NCBI GenBank assembly: GCA_946407065.1
Contig: CAMJMQ010000005.1
Location: 62,001 to 126,000 of the forward strand
DNA: 64,000 nucleotides
From: an uncultured Clostridia bacterium
GTDB lineage: Bacteria > Bacillota > Clostridia > Oscillospirales > Acutalibacteraceae
Direction: 5' to 3'
In this document: positions 32,536 through 39,553 of the stretch, piece after piece
Layout of the letters: the number at the start of each line of letters is the position of its first letter
Position numbering within the stretch: the first letter of the stretch is position 1
Program-made: the position numbers and the translations under genes
The notes under the pieces: generated by a model
What the model was told of the DNA's origin: nothing
The model's database searches: none
What the model saw: the letters and a program-made list of their open reading frames with translations, nothing else

Positions 32536-34788
32536 ATGAAACGGTTGTTGGCACAGATAGGCATCACCTACTTTTCTGTGCTGGCAGCCGCTTTTTATTT
32601 GTCCGACAGGGTGGTGTATGTGATCGGCGGTATTGCCGCGGCCTTGACGATCGTTTTCTTTATCATCAAGAAAACAAGAAAGTCGGTTTTTATTCCGTTG
32701 ATGGCGCTGTCGGCGCTGATCGCCTGTATCATACACATCGGATACGGATCGTTGGCGGTTCAGCCCGTGGTTGAACAATACGGCAAAGAGCCTCATACCG
32801 TGAAGGCGGTACTGACGGAGGAGCCGTATCAATCGTACGCTAAGCATTATTACCGACTGAAAACGCAGGAGATCGATGGGGAAAAGGCAAGCATCAAGCT
32901 GCTGCTCAAAACATCGACCGATATTGAAGCGGAACCCGATGATATTGTGATCTTTACGTCACGATTGAAGACGACAGATAATCAGTATTACCGCGCCAAG
33001 GGGTATTATCTGGTGTCGGATGATTATGATACCGTTGGTGATGTGGATTCGCCCGACACCCACTCTCTCTATTATCATGCGATACAGTTACGGCGTTTGA
33101 TGCGAAAGACGCTTGATACCCTTTTGCCGCCCGACTGTGCCGCGCTGTGCAGAGCGTTGTTGATCGGCGACAAGTACGCGTTGAGCCTCGATACCAGAGA
33201 TCATTTCCGCTATGCGGGCGCGTCATACTTCATCGTCGTATCGGGTATGCACTTTGCGGTGGTGATCATGCTGCTGTTCCGTTTGATGAAGCGCCTGAAC
33301 CGATGGGTACGATTTGCGCTGATCATGGTGTTTATCGTGCTGTATGCGGCGGTGACAGGCTTCCAATCCTCTGTATTACGCGCCGGGATCATGATGACCT
33401 TTACCGTGTTCGGTATGACGATCCGACGGCAACCGTATCCGCTGAATCATCTGGGACTGGCAGGCATCATCATGCCGTTGATGGTTTCTCCGTACGGCGC
33501 GGGTGATATCGGACTGATCCTCTCGTTCTATGCCACGATGGGGATCCTGCTGTGGGCGAATCGGATATTACCGAAAATATCAGTGAAAACACAGACCGGC
33601 TATATTCCGCAATTCCATATTATCGATAGGCTGCGTCGTTATAAGGAAAGCAAAGTTGACGGCGTTCCGATGAAAGATCAATCCGATGAACCGTTTTCCG
33701 TTCGTATTTTGTTAATGAAGCTGTGGAACAGCGTAGCGGCATTGCTCGCGGTCAGTCTTGCCGCCAATATCATGGTATTTCCCATCTCAGTTGGTGTTTT
33801 CCATGAGTTTTCTTTGGTGACATTATTATCTTCGGTTTTGCTTTATGCGGAGATCTATTTGATCCTGATTATTTCGCTTGCGGTATGTATCCTGTATCCG
33901 CTCGGTTTCCTGCGTTATCTTGCGATCCTGATTGCTTATCCTTTGATGTGGTTGTGTAAATTGGTGCTGTGGTTGGTGGATGGTCTTGCGTCACTGCCGT
34001 TCGCCTTTTTCCGTGTCAGTCAGGCGTTCGTTTATGCCTGGTTGGCAGTCACCGTTATTTTGGGGATCATCGTGATCTTGTACCGCAATCATTACCGATA
34101 CTTGAAATATGCGGCGCTGTGTTCGGCGATCATCCTGCTCGGCGGCTGCCTGACGCATCAATTCCTGCAAATGAATACATGTGATCTGGAGGTGTATGCC
34201 TGCGGCAACGGCATCTGTGCGGGGATCAATAAGGGCGGCAAGCTCTATTTGTTGCAGATGGACGCTAATACAAAGGATCTTTATCCGATATGGGATCAAT
34301 TGTCGGGTCGCTACGGTTACGCCGAGATCGCTCTATGCTGTAATGAGAGCGAGATCAGACATTTTCAACTGTATCGGGATGATGAATTTGCAATTTCCAC
34401 GCTTTTGCTGTATGATAAGAAACAGGAATATCGGAATGAAGAAAATATTGTTCCTTTCGATAAAGACAGCATCTTTGCGGTGGATGATGACATCTCCATC
34501 CGTGTGAGCGTCGTCGGCAACACTGCCGTGCCGTACGTCAATGCGGGGGATCGGCATATCCTGATCATTCCGCCGGGATGTGAGATCGATGATATCCCGA
34601 CGGATATGCGCTCAGCGGATGTGATACTCCTATCCCATGCGGTCAAGGGGATGGAAGAGCTGCGATGTAACGATCTGATCATCAGTGAAAACAGCGAGCT
34701 TGCGCCGCTTACCGCAAACGCGCTCAAAGACAGTTATCAACACGTATATTATACCGATCAAGGCGATGTGCATTATCGGTTGAGGTAG
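32536..34788 (+). CDS. comEC: ComEC/Rec2-family DNA uptake channel protein
   Basis: 750 aa polytopic membrane protein. Two N-terminal helices, an OB-like extracellular region (~70-180), then the Competence domain: ALLIGDKYALSLDTRDHFRYAG, VVSGMHFAVVIMLLFRL, TGFQSSVLRAGIMMTF, and several helices to ~545. In natural transformation ComEC moves single-stranded DNA into the cell. The C-terminal ~200 residues correspond in place to the metallo-beta-lactamase domain but show no HxHxDH motif (ACGNGICAGINKGGKLYLLQMD), so that domain seems degenerate. Four bases separate it from holA. Confidence 0.88.
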   Translation: MKRLLAQIGITYFSVLAAAFYLSDRVVYVIGGIAAALTIVFFIIKKTRKSVFIPLMALSALIACIIHIGYGSLAVQPVVEQYGKEPHTVKAVLTEEPYQSYAKHYYRLKTQEIDGEKASIKLLLKTSTDIEAEPDDIVIFTSRLKTTDNQYYRAKGYYLVSDDYDTVGDVDSPDTHSLYYHAIQLRRLMRKTLDTLLPPDCAALCRALLIGDKYALSLDTRDHFRYAGASYFIVVSGMHFAVVIMLLFRLMKRLNRWVRFALIMVFIVLYAAVTGFQSSVLRAGIMMTFTVFGMTIRRQPYPLNHLGLAGIIMPLMVSPYGAGDIGLILSFYATMGILLWANRILPKISVKTQTGYIPQFHIIDRLRRYKESKVDGVPMKDQSDEPFSVRILLMKLWNSVAALLAVSLAANIMVFPISVGVFHEFSLVTLLSSVLLYAEIYLILIISLAVCILYPLGFLRYLAILIAYPLMWLCKLVLWLVDGLASLPFAFFRVSQAFVYAWLAVTVILGIIVILYRNHYRYLKYAALCSAIILLGGCLTHQFLQMNTCDLEVYACGNGICAGINKGGKLYLLQMDANTKDLYPIWDQLSGRYGYAEIALCCNESEIRHFQLYRDDEFAISTLLLYDKKQEYRNEENIVPFDKDSIFAVDDDISIRVSVVGNTAVPYVNAGDRHILIIPPGCEIDDIPTDMRSADVILLSHAVKGMEELRCNDLIISENSELAPLTANALKDSYQHVYYTDQGDVHYRLR

Positions 34789-34791
34789 ATT

Positions 34792-35838
34792 ATGGTAAAT
34801 GAAAGCCAACTGAAAAAACAGCTAAACAGCGGACAGATCAGCAATCTGTATCTTTGCTTCGGAGAAGAAAAGATGCTCGTCAAGCGTTGTGCGCAGTTGA
34901 TCGAAAACAAAATATCCGGCGGCGATCTCAACGAGTTCAATTATCATGTGTTCGACAATGACGCGGATCTCAGTGATGTTGCCGTCTGTGCCGATATGAT
35001 CCCTTTCATGAGCGATCGGAACATCCTGCGCATCAATGACATGGATATCGATAAGCTCGGCAAAAGTGACTTTGACGCGCTGATGAAGATCATCAAAAGC
35101 GCCTCCGGTCAGACGGTCATCATCATTGCGATGCCGACTCTGGAGGTCACCTCCAAAACGGCAAAAAAGCAGTTCAAGCAGGTGATAAACCATATCGATA
35201 AGAACGGCGTTTGTATGGAGCTTACTCACCGCACGGGGCTGATGCTCGAACGCGACTTGTGCAAATGGGCGAAGGCAGGCGGATGCTCCATGAGCGAGCT
35301 GACCGCTCACGCTCTCATCCAATACGCGGGCGAGGATCTGAACCGACTGAATGCGGAGATGAAGAAGCTGACCGCCTATGCCGACGGCGGTGAGATCACA
35401 CCCGAGATGATTGAGCTGTTGGTATCGAAGACCGCAGAGGCTAGCGTATATGATCTCTTCGGGCTGATTGTCGAGGGAAAAACTGACAAGGCGTTATCCG
35501 CGATCGACGCGCTCTTTTATCAGCAGGTCAGCGGCGTGTATATCGGCACGGTGCTGTCGGGCGCGTATCTCGACGCGTATCGCGCGCGGATCGGAAGTGA
35601 AGCGGGCAAGCCCAATGCCGTCGTCGCACAGGATTTCGGCTACAATCGACGCGCATGGGTGCTGGATAAGCTCGGCAGACAGATTCGCCGCGTCACGACC
35701 GTATCCCTCAGGCGCAGTATCGACGAGCTGCTCGCCATGCAGACGCGCATGGTGACCGAAACGGTCGATGAACGCATGGAGATCGAACGGCTGGTATGTA
35801 AGCTGGTGCTGATCGCGGAGGATCGCTCCGATGAATAA
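34792..35838 (+). CDS. holA: DNA polymerase III delta subunit
   Basis: 348 aa clamp-loader subunit. NLYLCFGEEKMLVKR at the N-terminus (degenerate Walker A region), RNILRINDMD, AMPTLEVTSKTAKKQFK, and a C-terminal collar domain with ISGVYIGTVLSGAYLDAYRA. Classical position after comEC in Firmicutes. Overlaps the next gene start by eight bases. Confidence 0.92.
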   Translation: MVNESQLKKQLNSGQISNLYLCFGEEKMLVKRCAQLIENKISGGDLNEFNYHVFDNDADLSDVAVCADMIPFMSDRNILRINDMDIDKLGKSDFDALMKIIKSASGQTVIIIAMPTLEVTSKTAKKQFKQVINHIDKNGVCMELTHRTGLMLERDLCKWAKAGGCSMSELTAHALIQYAGEDLNRLNAEMKKLTAYADGGEITPEMIELLVSKTAEASVYDLFGLIVEGKTDKALSAIDALFYQQVSGVYIGTVLSGAYLDAYRARIGSEAGKPNAVVAQDFGYNRRAWVLDKLGRQIRRVTTVSLRRSIDELLAMQTRMVTETVDERMEIERLVCKLVLIAEDRSDE

Positions 35839-36553
35839 TACGAATAGTCGTTGCGAGGACAAAAGCTCGTGGCAATTTCAACCGAAAATTCGTCTGAAAG
35901 AAGCCGTGATCGTCGAAGGGCGCTATGACAGGATCCGCCTCAGTGAGCTGATCGAGAGCCCGATGATCGAGACAGGCGGTTTTCGGGTATTTAAGGACAA
36001 GGAAAAGCAGGAGCTGATCCGTGCCGTCGCCAAGCGGCGAGGGATCCTTGTGATGACGGATGTGGATTCCGCAGGCTTTGTCATCCGCAACTTTCTGCGC
36101 GGCATCGTGCCGCAGGAGCAGATCATGCACGCCTATATCCCGACGATCAAGGGCAAGGAAAAGCGCAAGCAGGAAGCGTCCAAAGAGGGCATCCTCGGGG
36201 TCGAAGGGATCGACCGTGACGCGCTGATCGAATCCATCCGCAACAGCGGCGCGCATATTCTCAACGGTCATTGCGAGGAGCAAAATGCGACGTGGCAATC
36301 TCAACCGATTTTTGAGCCTCCCTTTCCTAAGGGAGGTGGCGCGGAGCGCCGGAGGGTTGATACATCATCCGAAATCACCAAAATCGATTTCTTCGACTAC
36401 GGACTCACGGGCTGTGATAACGCTGCTCAACATAGGGAAGAGGTGCTCACTTCTTTAGGTCTGCCGACCTATTTGACCACCAACGCGATGATCTCCGCAC
36501 TCAACTGCCTGTTCACCAAGGATGAATTTGAAGAGTATCTTTCACAACTATAA
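35831..36553 (+). CDS. rnmV: Ribonuclease M5 with in-frame palindromic repeat insertions
   Basis: Toprim-domain nuclease that matures the ends of 5S rRNA. Toprim signatures: VIVEGRYDRIRLSELI (catalytic Glu) and ILVMTDVDSAGFVIRNFLRG (DxD). C-terminal part KIDFFDYGLTG...RREVL-like...LGLPTYLTTNAMISALN. Odd features: residues ~6-18 (SRCEDKSSWQFQP) are a translated family A repeat, residues ~146-159 a second family A copy, and residues ~162-177 a family B copy; together they add about 40 residues between the Toprim and C-terminal parts without breaking the frame. ATG 35831 has GGAGG nine bases upstream, inside holA. Confidence 0.85.
   Translation: MNNTNSRCEDKSSWQFQPKIRLKEAVIVEGRYDRIRLSELIESPMIETGGFRVFKDKEKQELIRAVAKRRGILVMTDVDSAGFVIRNFLRGIVPQEQIMHAYIPTIKGKEKRKQEASKEGILGVEGIDRDALIESIRNSGAHILNGHCEEQNATWQSQPIFEPPFPKGGGAERRRVDTSSEITKIDFFDYGLTGCDNAAQHREEVLTSLGLPTYLTTNAMISALNCLFTKDEFEEYLSQL
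35847..35883 (+). repeat. Repeat family A, copy 6, inside rnmV coding sequence
   Basis: GTCGTTGCGAGG, ACAAAAG, CTCGTGGCAATTTCAACC; encodes residues ~6-18 of RNase M5. Confidence 0.88.
36267..36306 (+). repeat. Repeat family A, copy 7, inside rnmV coding sequence
   Basis: GTCATTGCGAGG, AGCAAAATGCG, ACGTGGCAATCTCAACC; encodes residues ~146-159. Confidence 0.92.
36316..36360 (+). repeat. Repeat family B copy inside rnmV coding sequence
   Basis: GCCTCCCTTTCCTAAGGGAGG, TGGCGCGGAGCGCC, GGAGGGTTGA; encodes residues ~162-177, directly after family A copy 7. Confidence 0.9.
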
Positions 36554-36556
36554 ATC

Positions 36557-36570
36557 GTCATTGCGAGGCT
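36557..36570 (+). repeat. Repeat family A, truncated copy 8
   Basis: GTCATTGCGAGGCT just after the rnmV stop; right half missing. Confidence 0.5.
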
Positions 36571-36591
36571 CATTTGATCTGAATAACAAAG

Positions 36592-36625
36592 AATAAAGGC
36601 TGTTCATGATGAACAGCCTTTTATT
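36592..36625. terminator. Bidirectional terminator between rnmV and yebC
   Basis: Stem GGCTGTTC / GAACAGCC (36598-36605, 36611-36618), loop ATGAT, TTTTATT; identical stem to the 5302-5322 terminator. A degenerate TTCAGTTTTCAGTCTTCAGT stretch follows. Confidence 0.85.
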
Positions 36626-36664
36626 ATCCCGTTATTCATTTTTCAGTTTTCAGTCTTCAGTTCC

Positions 36665-37399
36665 TTACTCCGCGTCTTCCCAGTTATGCCATACATTCTG
36701 GATATCATCGTTATCCTCGAACATATCCAGCATCTTCTGCATCTGTACCCGGGTGTCAGGGTCGTCGATCTTGGTGTAGGTGGAGGGAACCTGCTCGATC
36801 TCGGCGGAAGCGAATTCATAGCCCTGTGCCTGCAGATCGTCACGAACCGCGCCGAAGTCCTCGGGCTCGGTGTAGATGGTGAAGATATCTTCATCCGCCT
36901 CAAAATCAGCGGCGCCCGCTTCCAGAGCGGCTTCCATCACGGTGTCCTCATCCTTGTCGAGATCCTCGCGCTCGATGATCAGTACGCCTTTCTTGGTGAA
37001 CATAAAGCCGACGCAGCCGGGAGTACCCATGTTGCCGCCGAATTTATCAAAGTAATGTCTGACCTCACCCGCGGTACGGTTGCGGTTATCGGTCAGCGCT
37101 TCTACAATGACAGCAACGCCGCAGGGACCGTAACCCTCGTAGGTAACAGCCTCATAGTCGGCGGTCTCGCCGCCCTGCGCCTTCTTGATGATACGATCGA
37201 TATTGTCGTTCGGTACGTTTGCCGCCTTCGCCTTCGCGATACAATCTCTGAGCTTGGAGTTGACGTTGGGGTCAGCGCTGCCGCCGTCGCGGATCGCTAC
37301 CATCAGCTCTCTGCCGATCTTGGTGAATACTTTTGCGCGGGCAGCGTCATTCTTACCCTTTTTCTGTTTGATCGTGCTCCATTTATTATGTCCTGACAT
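36665..37399 (-). CDS. YebC/PmpR-family protein
   Basis: 244 aa, full length. N-terminus [29 protein letters not shown] is the family signature; [21 protein letters not shown] and the GCVGFMF segment confirm it. Family members act as DNA-binding regulators or, as shown for the YebC2 group, help ribosomes through proline stretches; which applies here is unclear. Divergent from yicC with a 150-base gap. Confidence 0.94.
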   Translation of the reverse strand: MSGHNKWSTIKQKKGKNDAARAKVFTKIGRELMVAIRDGGSADPNVNSKLRDCIAKAKAANVPNDNIDRIIKKAQGGETADYEAVTYEGYGPCGVAVIVEALTDNRNRTAGEVRHYFDKFGGNMGTPGCVGFMFTKKGVLIIEREDLDKDEDTVMEAALEAGAADFEADEDIFTIYTEPEDFGAVRDDLQAQGYEFASAEIEQVPSTYTKIDDPDTRVQMQKMLDMFEDNDDIQNVWHNWEDAE

Positions 37400-37492
37400 T
37401 GTTTATCATTCCTTTTCAATGTTTTTAACTGTATTAATATAGCACAATTCTCATGAATTGAAAATAATAGTTACAATTTTGTAATAAACTCC

Positions 37493-37521
37493 TTGTGGTT
37501 TTCTGAGAATAATGATAGAAT
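37493..37521 (+). promoter_or_regulatory. Promoter of the yicC-to-rsgA gene run
   Basis: TTGTGG (37493-37498), 17-base spacer, TAGAAT (37516-37521), about 30 bases before yicC. Confidence 0.5.
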
Positions 37522-37552
37522 AACAATATATTCAAGAAAAGGGGGAATCATG

Positions 37553-38431
37553 ATGGTAATGTCGATGACCGGTTTCGGCAGAGCGGAGCTATCCGTCGGG
37601 AACCGTGATATTATCGTTGAGATAAAAAGCGTCAATCACCGCTATTTTGAGTTCTCGTGCAGAACCAGCCGCGGTTACAGCTTTTTAGAAGATAAACTCA
37701 AAAAATATGTCGGCGAGAGGATCAGCCGCGGAAAGATGGATATGTATGTATCCGTGACCGATAACGACGATTCTTCCGTTGAGGTAGAACTGAATAAGCC
37801 GCTCGCGTCCGGCTATATCGACGCGATGAAAACATTGGCGGATGAATACGGGATCACGAACGATACTTCCGTATCCGTGCTGTCCCGTTTCAATGACATT
37901 TTCCAGATCACCAGACCGCCTGCGGATGAAGATGCCGTTTTCGCCGATGTCAAGGTCGCGGTCGACGCGGCGCTGGAGCGATTCCTCTCCATGCGTCAGG
38001 CGGAGGGTGAAAAGCTCAAAGAGGATATCTTAGGCCGTGCCGAGAAGATCATCGGCATTGTCGGCGAGATCGAGGAGCGTTCTCCCCAGACCGTGCAGGA
38101 GTATCGCGACAGGTTGTACGCAAAGCTCAGCGAGGTGTTGCAGAGCACCAACATCGATGACCAGCGCATTTTGACCGAGGCGGCGATCTTTGCCGATAAG
38201 GTCGCGGTGGATGAAGAGACCGTCCGACTGCGCTCGCATTTTGACCAGATGAAGCAGTTCCTTGAATCCGGTGAGCCTGTCGGCAGAAAGCTCGACTTCA
38301 TCGTGCAGGAGATGAACCGTGAGGCGAACACCATCGGATCCAAGGTCAATGACTCCGTGTTGGCGCATAAGGTCGTCGATATCAAAGGCGAGATCGAGAA
38401 GATCCGTGAACAGGTTCAGAATATTGAATAA
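37553..38431 (+). CDS. yicC: YicC-family endoribonuclease
   Basis: 292 aa. MSMTGFGRAE at the N-terminus, VEIKSVNHRYFEFSCR and the C-terminal GRKLDFIVQEMNREANTIGSK are diagnostic. YicC proteins are RNases that take part in mRNA and small-RNA decay. GGGGGAA lies 5-6 bases before ATG 37553; ATG 37550 is also possible, and the frame up to 37493 is leader. First gene of the housekeeping run. Confidence 0.93.
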   Translation: MVMSMTGFGRAELSVGNRDIIVEIKSVNHRYFEFSCRTSRGYSFLEDKLKKYVGERISRGKMDMYVSVTDNDDSSVEVELNKPLASGYIDAMKTLADEYGITNDTSVSVLSRFNDIFQITRPPADEDAVFADVKVAVDAALERFLSMRQAEGEKLKEDILGRAEKIIGIVGEIEERSPQTVQEYRDRLYAKLSEVLQSTNIDDQRILTEAAIFADKVAVDEETVRLRSHFDQMKQFLESGEPVGRKLDFIVQEMNREANTIGSKVNDSVLAHKVVDIKGEIEKIREQVQNIE

Positions 38432-38442
38432 GGATTGAGAAT

Positions 38443-38688
38443 ATGAGATTTGTGAATATCGGCTTCGGCAACGTGGTGAATATCAGCAAGATCGTGTCCG
38501 TCGTCAGTCCCGAATCCGCTCCCATCAAGCGAATTGTGCAAATGAGCAAGGCGGCTTCCACGCTGATCGACGCGACCTTTGGCAGAAAATGTAAGGCTGT
38601 CATCATCACCGACAGTGAATATATCGTTCTGTCGGCGCTGACCACCGAGACGATTGCCGCGAGAATGGAGGATGCGAATGGAGAATAA
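38443..38688 (+). CDS. remA: RemA/DUF370 family regulator
   Basis: 81 aa. MRFVNIGFGNVVNISKIVSVVSPESAPIKRI is the family signature. In Bacillus RemA is a DNA-binding activator of matrix genes; in Clostridia it is conserved between yicC and gmk, as here. Overlaps gmk by 11 bases. Confidence 0.92.
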   Translation: MRFVNIGFGNVVNISKIVSVVSPESAPIKRIVQMSKAASTLIDATFGRKCKAVIITDSEYIVLSALTTETIAARMEDANGE

Positions 38689-39247
38689 AGGTCTTTTGAT
38701 CGTTTACACCGGTGCTTCGGGCGTCGGCAAAGGTACGATCATGAAAATGCTGCTCGAAAAGAATCCCAACCTTCGCCTGTCGGTTTCCGCTACTACAAGA
38801 AAACCGCGTGAGGGGGAACAGGACGGCAGAGAATATTACTTCGTCAGCCATGAGCGTTTTGACGAGATGATCGCTGAAAACGGCTTTTTGGAGCATGCCG
38901 AGTATGTCGGCAACAAATACGGCACCCCGAAAGAACCGGTGTTCCGCATGCTGGATGAGGGCTTGGATGTGATCCTCGAGATCGAGGTCAAGGGTTTTTT
39001 GCAGGTCAAGAAGGCTTGCCCCGATTGTGTGACGATCTTCATCGCGCCGCCGTCCTTTGAAGAATTGCAATTAAGACTGCGCGGCAGAGGAACCGAGTCC
39101 GAGGAGGTCATTGCCGAACGGCTCAAAACTGCCGAGGAAGAGCTGAAAAGTCAAAGTCTGTTCGATTATGTCGTCATCAATGACGATCTTGACAGAGCGG
39201 TGGATGAGGTATTGTCCATCATTGCCGATAAAAAGAATCAAGCATAA
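38678..39247 (+). CDS. gmk: Guanylate kinase
   Basis: 189 aa; phosphorylates GMP to GDP. P-loop YTGASGVGKGTIMK, GMP-binding SVSATTRKPREGEQDGREYYFVS, GTPKEPV, and R-rich lid RLRGRGTES. ATG 38678 has GGAGG six bases upstream within remA; the frame start at 38654 is rejected. Confidence 0.95.
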   Translation: MENKGLLIVYTGASGVGKGTIMKMLLEKNPNLRLSVSATTRKPREGEQDGREYYFVSHERFDEMIAENGFLEHAEYVGNKYGTPKEPVFRMLDEGLDVILEIEVKGFLQVKKACPDCVTIFIAPPSFEELQLRLRGRGTESEEVIAERLKTAEEELKSQSLFDYVVINDDLDRAVDEVLSIIADKKNQA

Positions 39248-39280
39248 ACAACTGCGGGGATTACCCGTATAACAAATATC

Positions 39281-39326
39281 GGTTGAGATTGCCACGGGAT
39301 GACTTGCGTCGATCCCTCGCAATGAC
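39281..39326 (-). repeat. Dispersed repeat family A, copy 9 (minus orientation)
   Basis: GGTTGAGATTGCCACGGGAT ... ATCCCTCGCAATGAC in the gmk-rpoZ gap. Confidence 0.88.
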
Positions 39327-39349
39327 AATCGTAATAAAGGAGTATCATT

Positions 39350-39553
39350 ATGAAAAGAGCATCTTTAGATGATATGCTGAGCGGCAAGGAGAGCCGTTAC
39401 GCACTGGTGATCGGCGTGGCAAAGCGCGCCAGAGAGATCGCCGACGGATTCAAGGAAGAGGGCATCATCACCGATGAAAAGCCTGTTCTTCTCGCAATCG
39501 AAGATTTCAAAAATCACAAATACAATATCCTTGAAGAGGATGACGAGGACTGA
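39350..39553 (+). CDS. rpoZ: RNA polymerase omega subunit
   Basis: 67 aa. SLDDMLSGKESRYALVIGVAKRAREI matches the MxR-type omega core; acidic C-terminus ILEEDDED. AAAGGAG upstream. Stop codon overlaps the priA start (TGATG). The coaBC gene often found between rpoZ and priA is absent. Confidence 0.93.
   Translation: MKRASLDDMLSGKESRYALVIGVAKRAREIADGFKEEGIITDEKPVLLAIEDFKNHKYNILEEDDED

Noticed and set aside
35831-36553. rnmV as a pseudogene
   Set aside because: Despite the insertions the frame is open from a good ribosome-binding site to the stop and the Toprim motifs are intact.
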